Of a stretch of DNA of 64,000 bases, positions 10,187-22,300 are shown piece by piece. The notes under the pieces were generated by a model that worked only from the letters and a program-made list of their open reading frames with translations, was not told the DNA's origin and did no database searches. The DNA is taken from positions 57,725 to 121,724 of the forward strand of contig QEOQ01000043.1 in NCBI GenBank assembly GCA_010279815.1, written 5' to 3'. The stretch comes from Brachionus plicatilis (Eukaryota; Rotifera; Eurotatoria; Ploima; Brachionidae). Within the stretch, counting starts at the first letter, position 1; each line of letters starts with the position of its first letter. The position numbers were made by a program, and so were the translations under genes.

Positions 10187-11158
10187 ATGATTTTAAGAAT
10201 CATTAAAATATTTTTGATTGCAAGTTTTGGATTACAAGGTAAGAAAATTGAACTTAATTTTGACAGATTTGTAAGAAAAGAAGTTCTTGAAACCGATGAA
10301 AACCAAAAAGATTCAATAAAGTTTGAAACAAAAAATCAGATTATATGTCTGTCCGAATGCTTGAAAATAAATGATTGTAATACAGTAATGTTAAAAGAAA
10401 ATATTTGTACAATCTTTAGAAATTGTATAACAAAGGAAAATATAAACAAAAGAATAAATTCAATTATTTTTCAAAAAAAAGTAAAAAGTAAGTATCATTT
10501 TATAATATTTTTTAAAGAAAGTCAAAAGTAAAATATATTTAAAGATAAAATAACTTTAAATGGTCATTCAGATATTGTTTGGTCACTTGTAGTCCTTCAA
10601 AATGGCGATTTGGCTAGTGGATCAGCTGATAGAACAATTAAAATATGGAATACTATTGATGGAACTGTTAAAATGACATTAAATAAACATAATGATTTTA
10701 TTTATTCACTTGCAGTCCTTGAAAATGGTGATTTGGCTAGTGGATCATTTGATAAAACAATTAAAATATGGAATCCAATTGATGGAACAGAAAAAATGAC
10801 ATTAAGAGGTCATTCAAATAATGTAGTTTCGCTTTCAGTTCTTCCAAATGGTGAATTGATAAGTGGTTCAGCTGATACAACAATAAAAATATGGAATTTA
10901 ATTGATGGAACACAAAAAATGACATTAAATGGTCATTCAGATTGGGTAAGATCGCTTGTAGTTCTTAAAAATGGTGATTTAGTAAGTGCTTCAAATGATA
11001 AAAAAATTAAAATATGGAATTTATTTAATGGAAATGAAAAATTGACTTTAAACTGTCACTCAAATAATGTAATGACACTTGCACTTCTTCAAAATGGTGA
11101 TTTGGCTAGTGGATCAGTAGATAGAACAATAAAAATATGGAGCTATTTGATTGATTAG
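10187..11158 (+). CDS. secreted-type WD40 paralogue, 5 repeats
   Basis: Exons 10187-10487 and 10545-11158, giving 304 residues. It starts MILRIIKIFLIASFGLQG and keeps the five cysteines at 54, 58, 64, 74 and 80, exactly as in the gene at 5563. The first exon is 301 nt in both. Five WD40 units follow, from ITLNGHSDIVWSLVVLQNGD to the end. The same frame has a TAA at 10529, but it lies inside a 57-nt phase-1 GT-AG intron (donor GTAAGT at 10488, acceptor TTTAAAG at 10544), so the gene is not broken. Five units are fewer than a closed seven-blade propeller needs; two may have been lost, or the protein may pair. The flanking ACGAAAGGATA motif upstream is shared with the other copy, suggesting duplication including 5' DNA. 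Confidence 0.8.
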
Positions 11159-11454
11159 TTTTTTGAAAATAATATTAAGTATCTAAATCCTAATTTATTA
11201 TGATTTTATAATGCCTCTTTTCTGTTTTATTTTAGTTCGATTATTTTTCTTGAATGTGGCCTCACAAACTAACCAATATTATTAATTTTCACACTTAATA
11301 AAAATAACAGATTTTTTTAATTTTTTTTTTTTAAATTTGATATAATTATTGCAATCAGAAAAGAAATGATTGGTAATGAAGGCGCTATTGAGCAGGTTTG
11401 GTGTCAGATAACATTTGGAAATAAGATAATTTTGATACGGTGAGCTTACTGTCC

Positions 11455-11856
11455 CAGAGGTGGCCAAAAGTCAAAGCCATGAAGTTAAAATCAAGTCTGG
11501 ACTTTGACTTTAAAAATCATTGAAGTCAAATCAAAACTTTAACTTTATTTTTTAATGAAGTCAGGGCAAAACTTTTTTTTTTAATTTTTTTTTCTTTAAA
11601 CGGCGCTTTTAAGGGTTCTTGTTTAGGAGGCCTCTAAAATAGCTACCTGGAACGGCAAAAAATCATATGATTATGATCCTGTCAGATGGATTGCCGTTCT
11701 AGCAAGTTTTTTGGCAGCCTAGTTCAAGTCTAAATTATTAAAATGAAAGTCCAAGCCAAGACTTTAAAGTATAAAAAAAATTTCAAAGTCAATCTCTGAC
11801 TTTTACTTTGACTTTTAACGATTCTGAATTCAAAGTTTGACTTTTGACCAACTCTG
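11455..11856. mobile_element. MITE (CAAAAGTC family), copy 2, with 8-bp target duplication
   Basis: Ends CAGAGGTGGCCAAAAGTCAA and TTTGACTTTTGACCAACTCTG (shown in part). Flanked by TACTGTCC (11447-11454) and TACTGTTC (11857-11864), an 8-bp duplication with one change. Internally it has the same inverted GGCGCTTTTAAGGG / CTACCTGGAACGGCA core as 305-668. The 8-bp duplication and CAGRG ends point to a hAT-type transposase in trans. Confidence 0.85.
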
Positions 11857-12109
11857 TACTGTTCATATATTTATATGTCGATCGAAAGTCAATCAAAGTC
11901 TAAGAAGAGAAAGGAAATAACTTGATGCAAAAAAATTATTGGCCTTTGATTTGTAGGGAATTTTAATGTCCTAATATTGCATGGTTTCGTAATATTGAGC
12001 GGATTCTAGGTCATAATTTTGGGAGAAAAGAATTTGAGTTATTCTGGAATTGTTTACGGATTTTTGAATATATACTCTGGCCTTCCCAAATCTCTGTTCC
12101 CTAAATTTC

Positions 12110-12470
12110 TCGTTCCCTCGATCCCGTATGAGCTTTAAAGAGCTCTATCTTATAATTTTCACCAACTCTTGAGGTTTTGGTTTTGAATTCAGCCAGCCAT
12201 ATTTAAAAATCTTCTTTTGGTGTTCCATTATATAGCCGAATGCTAATCTTTATTAATTGTTGTGGGCGATTAGTCATAACTGTTTCTTCAACATCGACAT
12301 CTTCCTCCAAGCCTTCCTCTATTCTTACAATTTTCTTTGGTCTAACACGTCCTCTTTATTTGTTTCGACTTGCACTTTAACTTCTTTCTCTCGCTGAGAT
12401 TCTTTTAGTTGCAGTGCCAAGTTGAAGGTTTCTTTTCTTCCTTGTATTAATTGTACCAGGAATAGATTGG
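12110..12470 (-). pseudogene. possible retrotransposon gag-like scrap
   Basis: One minus-strand frame reads QLIKISIRLYNGTPKEDF, stop, IWLAEFKTKTSRVGENYKIE. This recalls the Ty3/gypsy gag start (F.G....F..WL..F). One in-frame stop and no flanking LTRs. Weak evidence. Confidence 0.35.
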
Positions 12471-12578
12471 AATGTTTTAAATTGTTTTATTTTATACTAT
12501 CAGAACGACAATTTAACTAAAAATCTATTTCTTTTACATGTCACTATCAAACTATCAAATTGTAAAATATGTCGTTTT

Positions 12579-12740
12579 TAGTGTAGGGATCCGTAGAAGC
12601 GGACGCTTAACCGGCCAAAATTTTCAGAAACCGTGACCGTGTCCGCAGTAGCCGGACAACCTTTTAACGGGCGGTCATTTGGCCGGTTAGCCAGGCGGTC
12701 TAATTTTTTGGATCGACAAAAAAAACGGTTTTTTATTAAT
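12579..12740. mobile_element. GC-rich hAT-type MITE, truncated inverted copy
   Basis: Starts TAGTGTAGGGATCCG, then ACCGGCCAAAATTTTCAGAA, GTCCGCAGTAGCCGGACAAC and GGGCGGTCATTTGGCCGG. It is the same family as 56737-57285 in the opposite orientation to 8530-8714. The far end is missing. Confidence 0.75.
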
Positions 12741-13129
12741 AGAACCAGATCTTTTTTTCTTAAAGTTTTAGTGAAAAATGTTAAAAAGAAAAAAAATCTT
12801 GCCAAATGGATTTCGCATGTTGGAAAGGAATCGAGTAATTCATGCCTATATGATTATTCACACTCTTTGAACCGAAAGCAATTCCTGGAATTATTCTAGT
12901 TAATCAATAGTTGATGAAATTTTTTTTAAAAACATTTAATTTTTTCAAGATACAATAAATTAAAATTTATTTTAATCAAAATAAATGAAGCTTTAATATG
13001 CGGCAAATAAAAAAAGCTAAAATCAAATAACATTAGATTCTTTAGTTCTATTTTTTATTTAACTAATTGACATTAAAATATCTTTACATTTAATTTACAT
13101 TAAATCGTATTTTTGCATCATTAAATTTA

Positions 13130-15200
13130 GCTTGCTAAAAAAAAACAATTAATCTTAAAATAATTTAATTATTCTAATATATATTTAAGGGAATAAATAT
13201 TTTCATCATCAAATAAATAAGAATTTGGCATCAAATTTTTACTCAAATTTATCATCAAAATAAAATTTTTTCCACCAAAATTAAATTTTTGTCATCAAAA
13301 ATATTTTTTAACAACAAATAAAAAATAACTTAACAAAATATTTTTTTTGCATCAATTTTTTTTCTCTGAATCAAATAAATAAATTACGCCTCAAAAAAAA
13401 ATAAATAAAGCATTTAATTAAAATTTTACTTCAAAATTAAATTACTTTTAAATGAATCAGCAATATGTTATTTTTTTTAAAAATTATGGAATTTTACAAA
13501 TGATTTATAAATACTTATACCAGTAGTTTTGTAAGCAAATAAATATATAATTTATTTTCAATCGACATCTTTCAATTCACAAGTCAAATTAAATCAATAG
13601 ATAGTTCAAAAAAGCCCAAGATTTGAATATGAAAAAAAATTAAAAAATTTCGATGATTTTGTAAATAATGAAAGCATATAATACAGCTGATGTAAATGAA
13701 AATAATTGATTATAATAAAGGAGAATTTTATATGATTGCCCAAGATATTTAAAATGTTAAAAATGCAAACATTTTATATTATATTTATTTATTTATTTGC
13801 ACTTATGCTAAAGCCGCGGCGGGCCACATTCCCGGCACACTACAAAAAAAAGAAAGAAAGTGTTTGCAATCGAGTAAAAATAAAAAATAAAAATGAGATT
13901 AAAGTCAAATAGAAGCAAAATTGTAAAAATTTAAAATAACAAAGTAAAAATCGTCTAATAAAACAATTGAAGAAAGTTTAAATTTTGCTACTCTAGGCAT
14001 CATATCTCACCAATTGCACTATTTTAGATGCTATTTCATCTCTCTATTTTGAGTTAAAAATTTTAATTAGTTCGATCACTACGGGGTTGTTCTTACAGCT
14101 CGATCTTATCTCGGTTTTCAAAATATATTTGTCAACCGAGCAAAGTTCTTCTACTTTCAACTCGAGTTCGCTGAGTCCGTGACTTTGATGTTGCTCATCT
14201 ATTTCGTTCAGTAGGTCTTATAGTTGAAGTGACATTGTGTTTTCGATGATCAATCGTGTGTAGTTGTTCTTTAATAGGTTAATGAGGAAGTCGTTCTTTA
14301 GGATCTGAATATGTTTTTTTGCTGGATCTTTTTTTAGAGCAAAGAATAAGTTCGTTGTCCTGCACCTAGTTGGAATGTCAAGTATTGTCTTTACAATGTT
14401 GCCTTCTACCCTCTTAATTTTCATGATGTCCCTTTGTGTCAAATAAACGTTTTCTATTCCATAGAGTAGCACTGGTCGTATAAATGTTTTGTAGAGTTGA
14501 CCTTTCATTGTTGGATGTAGGTTGTTGTCAAGCAAACCAAGTGACTTAATCTTCATCAGGGCGGCAGTTGCGGCTTTTTTCCTTTTTTTCTAAATGTTTT
14601 GCGTGTTTATTGTCGTCAGTGATTTCGACTCCTAGATACTTAAACTGTTCGACTTGCTTTATCTCAATATTATTTAGTTTTAATTTTTCTTGCCATAGAT
14701 CTCTTCTCTGTTCAGTGGCTGATCTTTTGGTCTTTTTATTGATATTATATTATATTGCTGATATTATATTATTTATATTATATTGCTGTTCAGAATAATT
14801 TACTAAAATTCTGACAATGCTAGAACACTTGATGTTAGTGAAAAAAGAACTCGTGGTTGGCCTAAACTAAACTAGTCAAAAAAACTTAATTGAGATGGTT
14901 TTTTTTTTATATTTTATATTCCAATTGATTTTTGTTATAATAATTATTTTATTTGATGATAAAAAAAAATTTTTGATGCATACTTTCTATTTAATTAATC
15001 TAAATTTTCGTGTTTTTTGATGATGGATTTATTTTAATTGATTCATATATATTATTGTTTGATGAAATTTTAATAAATTTGGTGATGAAAATAAAAACAT
15101 TTTGGCGATAAATTTCATTTTTTTGATGTTAAAATTTTGATGTTATTTACTCAATTTTTTGATGATAAATTTTAGATATTTGATGATACAATAAATACCA
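13130..15200. repeat. foldback repeat with CATCAAA-type arms, split by a LINE
   Basis: The left arm (about 13195-13460) has many CATCAAA units; the right arm (about 14950-15195) mirrors them as TTTGATGAT units. The interior around 13475-13785 and 14755-14876 matches 24508-24902 nearly base for base. The LINE at 13782-14745 interrupts it between those two blocks. The second copy (about 24400-25930) is itself split by another element. Confidence 0.7.
13782..14745 (-). pseudogene. LINE 3' part with RT thumb and tail
   Basis: On the minus strand: KKTKRSATEQRRDLW, EQFKYLGVEITDDNKHAK, then after a frame break MKIKSLGLLDNNLHPTMKGQ, LYKTFIRPVLLYGIENVYLT and RRVEGNIVK-like sequence, ending near 13985. 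The 3' end carries GCCGCGGCTTTAGC and then CAAATAAATAAATA, a short tail repeat. 5' truncated, frameshifted, inserted into the foldback repeat above. Confidence 0.8.
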
Positions 15201-15418
15201 CCCTATTTTTAGTAAGAGGATGGAGAGTTTAAAAATTAACAGCTATTTTAACTGTTCATTAGACTAATTACTTATGATGATTGGACTCAAATTTCTAAAA
15301 TTAGCTAAAATAATGATATTGCACATATTAAGAATCTTTTTTTAAGATTTGAAGCTTTTGTATATTTTTTGGTGAGAGGATGAAAAGTTTAAAAAAATTA
15401 AAATATTTTTTATTCATC

Positions 15419-16302
15419 CTAAAAAATATAAGACTGAACAAAACAATTAAAATTTAGCCGGTTTTCTTCGACTTTTTGCATCACTTTCCGGTACTGGTCC
15501 GATTCTTGGTGATATCTGGACAATTTGGTCAGAAACATGAGATGTGCAGCCATTTTAGAGAATCTAAATTCATTATAATTCATTCTGTTTGCTTTTAGAT
15601 ATTTCAGACTAAATTCCATTTCGACATCAAGTCTTTTTGAAATAGTCTCTATTTTATCTTTTAATAAAATTGAAAATATTCCATCATCATTATTCTCAAT
15701 GACATTTTCAATTCGTTTTACCAATTCAAGCAAATAATGGAGAAAACTGCTATTAACCGCATCTACACCTTTATCAAAAACAATTTCTAATTCTTCCTTA
15801 AATAAATAAGAATTAATTTTTTTTTTTTAAATTATATTCTAATACCTCATTATCGTTGTTTCTTGGTTCGCACTCGCTTACATAATCATACTGATCCAGC
15901 AAAAACTTAAAGCCCTCATAAGTACTGCTTATATTTTTGATACACAGATCTAGACCATGTGAAATCATTGAGATAGGTTCATATTTTGAATTGACACCAT
16001 CAGTCAAACTCGAAACAATATCTGAGCATATTTTGCTGCTGTCATTGTTATTTTCAATCAGTAATTGAAATAACAGTTCCCAGAAAAAGGTGCACTTAAG
16101 TCCAAGTTTGCATTTTGATGAAAAAATGTAGCTCTTGTTTTGCTGCAAAAAATTTGCCACAATTAACGCTTCATCATCTCGTTCCATAAATGAGTTAAGT
16201 AAATCAATCAGTCGGTCTATGTCAGTGCTATCTGAAGGCAATGAGTTAACTTGTTCAAACAAGCTAGAAATAAGCAACAGTAGTGCAATTCTTGTCTCTG
16301 AT
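15419..16302 (-). CDS. THADA: THADA exons 12-13 and stop
   Basis: Exon 12 (16302-15846) runs from acceptor TTAAAG to donor GAG|GTATTA. Exon 13 (15796-15419) starts EELEIVFDKGVDAVNSSFLH, resembling the vertebrate YLFEKAEVNFWAE region, and ends ...NFNCFVQSYIF at a TAG. The C-terminal part is the least conserved piece; its assignment rests on matching phase, strand and order rather than on a strong motif. Confidence 0.82.
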
Positions 16303-19300
16303 CTTTAATTTATTAAATAGTAATTAATGATATTGTGCAGAATTAAAATAAATTTTGAATTTAAACTAAACCAAATAAGATTTTTTTTAATTAAAAAAAT
16401 TTTAGGCTATAAAAAAGCGAAATAATTTGATGCTAAATGCGCAAAATTTTTGGCAAGTTGAAGTTTGGAACCAAGATCAAAGGATCAAAATATAAATTGT
16501 AATATTTTTTTTAAATAATAGAAAAAAAAAAAATTTTTTCAAAAGCAATTTCTCGACATGCCATGTCAAATTTATTTTCATATTTAAAATTTTAAAATGT
16601 CCCTTTTTATTGAACTTTAAAAAGTTTAAATATTTTAATTGATTTTAATGAAGATTTCCTTTTAAAGACAAATAAATTTACTGTTTTAAAATTTATAATT
16701 TATTAAAGTGGAAAAATTAAATTATTTAAGTTCGAATGAATGGATATAAAAGATATAAATTTGAATTTTTGAATTAAACTTAATCAATACTAAACAAATA
16801 CTAAACATTACTAGACATTCTAGTAATTTTTAGTATTTTTTTCTTAAAAAATATTATAATCATTAGATTAATTAAGTTTCAAAATTTTAAATGATCTTTT
16901 TGATCTTAAAATTTGATCTGTAACTTCAATTTGCCCAATTTTTGCCGGTACAACTATGGTGCGTGTATTGAACTATGCAGTCAGAGGAAAAAAAATATTT
17001 TTTTTGAAATCAAAATACTGAAAAAATGTTGATCTATTCAAAAATATTTGTAAAAATGGTAAAACATTAAAAACAGACCGAAAAAAAAGGATATTTTATT
17101 AATTGTTTCAAAAAAATAGATTTTTTTCAATTTTTTTCTAAAAAATCAAAAATTATTTTTTAATTTTTCTACTGAGTTTTACGTAAATTTATGGCTTTTT
17201 TTGAATAGAAATGTAAGACAAAAGTTAGAACTATTAAGTTGCTTTGTAGATTAAATATAGTCTTGTTTTTATGTCACAAGATTAAGTCAAAGTCATAGAA
17301 TATTTAGTTGAGTCTTAATTTTTTTTTAGCCAATTTAAATTTTGAAATCATATATGGGACATTCAAACAAAATTCAAATAAATAATTCAAATTTTTAATA
17401 AAATTTAGGTAGCGTTTATTTTCACACATTTTATGGATAAATAAACAAAAATTGATACACACAAAAAGTGGATGTGGATTTGAAATTTTTTTATTTATTT
17501 AGACACAAGTTATATTAAAAAATAAAAAAAAATAAGATTAACAAATTTAGATTAATTAATTAGAGTTACAATTAGCACAAAGCCATTTTTTAATCTTAGG
17601 AGCATAAGCTTTTTTAACACATTTTAAATGAAAATAATTATTACAAGAACTACAAACGATAAACTTAGAGTCGCAAGAATTTAATTGACCATGTGATCTT
17701 AATGCTGATAATGTATTTTGCAACATTAAGAGAGCATCACTAGTGAAGAAACTTGAAACTAAAGAAGATATTTCATTATTTTCATTCACAAAAGCACAAC
17801 TAAGTACACTAGGATTAATTTTCGAAGGTATTACTTGTATATGCTCTTCATCGACGACACGCTCTTTTGAAATGAAAAATTCGTTTTCCATTTTGATTTA
17901 AGAATGATGATAGATAAGGAGCCATTTCTTATATTTTATATGTTCTTATTCAAGCTTATTCCTAATTAATTGATTTGATGAGCTTCAATTATATTTTTTT
18001 GATGGATTTCAATGTAAAGAATAAACAAAAAAATATTGTCAATTTGTGGCTAAATAACTAATTATTTTATATACACAAGAAAATTTTTTTGTTTATTTAC
18101 AGGTAAATTGTGTGCGATAAAACAAGATATTTATCCACAATTTGTGTTTAAATAAATTCACTCTAAAATTTAAGTTTGATATTCAAATTTGGTTGAAAAC
18201 TAATTTATAAATTTAAATTTAGATAATATTGAAAAACCTTTTTTGAATTTTTCATTCTTTGAACTTTTTTTATTTGAATTCTGTTCTTATTTTCAAAATT
18301 GATCATCTCATTGAAGTCTTGCGCTGAAAAAAAAGGGCTCACGGTTTTTCCACAACAATTTCACACCTGGATGGTTTTCAACAATTGTGTTATATTTTTT
18401 TTATTTATCTAACCGAAAAAAAAGGTTGAGTAGGAAGTGTGAAAAAATAATAAAAAAGTGTTAAAACGTTGTTGAAAACCTACTAATTTTAATAAATATT
18501 AATAATTTATATTAAATTATCCGAATTAAATTGAAATAATGAATTATTGCAATTTGGGATATTTTTGATAAAAAAAAATTGATTGATCAACAGCCTTACA
18601 TTTTAAATTATAATATTTTTTACAACGCCAAGTAGTGGTTCCATCAATATTTGTTTTTTTTAAGCGTTGATATAAAAAGCCTCTATAAAAAATCATGTAC
18701 TTAAATAATTCAGGTTAAAATAAAAATTAAAAATCAACTTATTATATATCTTTATATCTTTTTTTTAATTTCGTTTATTATAATCCTTTTTACTTTAATT
18801 TTTTTTTTTTATTTTACTTAACTTTGATTTTATATATTATTTTTTTTTAAAAACTCTGAAGGAGCATTAGTTCGGTACAGATAAACAAATAAATAAATCA
18901 TAGGATAGCCTTTGGTGGTTGGAACGTATTCAAAATCCATTCTAACAAATGATAAAAATGTATATACCTGAGATCATTTTTAAATAAAATAAAATGTCAC
19001 AATTTTCAATTTATCTACAAATTTAGTAAATTAATGAGTTTTCTTATTCCTTTTCCGAATGCAAATCATTTGGCCCATTTCAAGCAAAATTTACCTAATT
19101 TGCAATTTTATTTAGATTGAATAATTATTTTTTTAGCAAATTAAAATTTAGTTTAATAAATTATAATTTTTAAATATTTCCGTTGTTGAAAACCTATTTC
19201 ACACTTATATTTTCTTTTTTATCGATTTTATTTTCCTCCGGTATCACAAAGCGTTGTGGAAAAACCATGAGTCCAAAAAAAATTTAATTGCAAAGCACAG

Positions 19301-22300
19301 TTTCCGATAAAATGTTTAAGGTAAAACGAAATATATAAAAAGGTAAAAAAAAAAGCATAAATAAAGAAAATAAAACATTTAGAAAAATATTGATTTAATT
19401 AATGAAAAAAAAAACTTATAACCAATTTTATAAAAAAATAAAAAACACAAATTCAAAATCCAATCTTTTTAGTTATTTTTACCGTATTCCCTCGTTCGAT
19501 TATGCTGCACTACAAGCTAAGACATGCAAATCAAAACTTCAAATTAAAAATATTTTATCATGAGGGAGATGTACTTTGGTGCATGGTCAAAAAACTGGTA
19601 GCTTAATTTATGGTGCAGCATAATCGAACGAGGGAATACGGTAGTTTGATAATATAGTTTTAATTTAAAAAAAATTATAGTCAATTTAAAATTAAAGATA
19701 AAAGCAAAAATTCAAATCATTTGCGTAAATAGACGAATTAACTTTTTCACGTAAATGTAAAGCTATTTTAACACATTTTTTTATCATTAATAGCTGAAAA
19801 ATTTAAATTAAAATTAATTTTTCTAAAAAACTTATAAATTTTTCAAACTGGAGGGTTTTAACTATTTCTTTAAACTATTCTTGAATAAGCATAAATAATA
19901 TCTATCCACAAATCTAGTAAAAATCTTCACTAATTTAGTAAAAAAATAACAAAATCAATAAACAATTAACTAATTCAATTTATAATATCGCAAGAGAGAA
20001 ATTATGGAGAAAACTAATGAAATCAAAAGCTCAAGCATTCAAATAAGTTGTGAGAAGTGTAGCGAAAAAATTTTAAAAAAAAAATAGGTTTTTATTGTCC
20101 AAATGGTTAACAAAAAAAAATAATTTTTTATGTAATTTTTTTTTACTTAATTAGTGAATAAAATTAAAATAAAGTTATGATTTAATTGAATTAGTGTTTT
20201 TTCATCTTTCTATCTTATATTTTTTTATTTTTCGTGTTCTTTTTCAAAAATAAATATTAAAAACTGAATTAGTTAATTGTTTACTGAATTTGTGATTTTT
20301 TTTTCTAAATTTGTGGTGACGTTTACTGACGTCCTTCTTGAATTAGATTCAGTCTAAATTTTGTCTCATATTAACTATTTAAGTTATTTTTTATATAATT
20401 TATGTTTTATCTCTTTTTGATTTTTCATAGTATATGTTTTTTTTTCTCTCATTAAATAAGCTAAAATTAGTAAAATTGATTGCATGTTTTTTTTCTCTTT
20501 TAATGTTTTTTTCTACCTCATTCTTTCATTATTGAATTTAACTTAAATTTTACTCTTATTAAAGATGATTAAAATTAAAAAAGATTACTCGGTTTGGAGA
20601 TAAGTTGTTTGAATGAGTTTAGACCAAAATTGGACAAATTCTGCATGGTTATCAAACAACAAATTGCTCTTTTTATTTTCAACATAAAAACTCATCAATT
20701 CACACGACTTAAAAAATTAAAAAATTTAAAATTTTAAGTGAAAAAAATTAAAGTTACTGTTCTTAAATTCCAAATATTGTCGATTTGTTTACTTTTAATC
20801 ACAGCTTGTTTAAGACTTGACTTAAAAAATTGACTTATTTTCTCCATTATTGCATCAAGTCGATTCTCTTTTCCCAAATAATTCCAATTTTTAAAAAATT
20901 TTACTACTCCTCTTTCTAGATTCATTGAATTGTCAACAAATGAGTCGATTAGGCCTGAAAAATAAGCTTTGGAGTCCGAATCAGTAGAGACTCGAATACA
21001 AAATGACTCTCCAATTGCCATCAATAAATCGTGGGTTCCAGGTAAGACAAAATTGTGTGAATCACCCAAATTTATAGACAGTGACTCAATTGATTGTTGT
21101 TCCAAATGATCCATAATTCCTGCCAATCTCCCAAGTTTATCACCCACTAGTTCGCCTTCACATTGATAAAATATTTTTGACATAACATTCAATAAGGCGG
21201 CATAGTTTACAGGACAGCTAATTAAAATAAAAATTTTTTAAAAATTTTCAATTTTTTTTTTTAATTTTACTGTTTAAGTTGAATAATTGGAATAATTCTA
21301 TTAAAAAAGTCATCAATTTTAATAAATTTAAAAATGTTGTTTTTGTCAATTAAAGAACTGAGCACCTCTAAAAGTCCATTAATTTTGTTGTTGTCTCCGG
21401 GTCGAATTTTTTCAAAATGGTCATCGAATATTTGATTTAATAAGCTCGGGTATCGATGCAAGTTGACTATTGATGACACTGATTTGGCAATGTACACTCT
21501 TGTTTTCATGACTGGTGATTTGGAACAGTGGAGGAGTAGTGGAATGTAATTGTGTAGAAGGGCTTCTGGGTCCGAACTCTCGTCACTTAAAGTGTACAGG
21601 TGGCCAAGTATCAGAACGATTAAATATAATTTTGCATTTAAATTGGTCCTAAATTATTTTAATGTAACTTAATATCATAAAGCATAATTAATTTCTTACT
21701 CTAGTGTGTCAATTGAATTGGTTATTACATTGTGGAAAAATTGATACAATTGAGGAAACTTTATGAAGAACATTCGCCCCGGCATACTTAAAAAGATGAA
21801 ATTATTTTTTTTGTCAATTCTTCTTAAAATAAGGTTTTATTTATTTATTTAAGAAAATTATATTTTTTTTACCAGTAATTTTTTTAATTCACTCTAAAAT
21901 TATTTTGATAGATTTTTTTTAATTTTATTTAAAATGAATTCCAGTCTTTAGTTTTAATGAATCAACTAAGTCCCAAAAAATAAATGTTACCTCTTTAAAA
22001 AATTTTCTCATTTAATAATCATCTTAATTAGTTAAAAAATTGATGAGATAATATGAGATTCCTAGAAATTAAAATTTTTTAAAATTTGAAAATCATTTAT
22101 TTGGTAAATTTATTTATTTATTTATTCAATGAAGGCCTTGAAGGCCTTGAAGGCTTGAAGTAAATTTATTTATGGAATTAAAATAAAATATATTTATTTT
22201 TTAAAATTTTTACATTATTATTTCATTTAGATAAAAAAATGAATTTGTTTTAAGTTTTTAAAGTTTAGTTTTTTATTATTTTTAAATTAAAATGAAAAAA

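Noticed and set aside
10529..10531. In-frame TAA as evidence that the second WD40 gene is a pseudogene
   Set aside because: It lies in a 57-nt GT-AG intron that the paralogue shares in position, phase and length.
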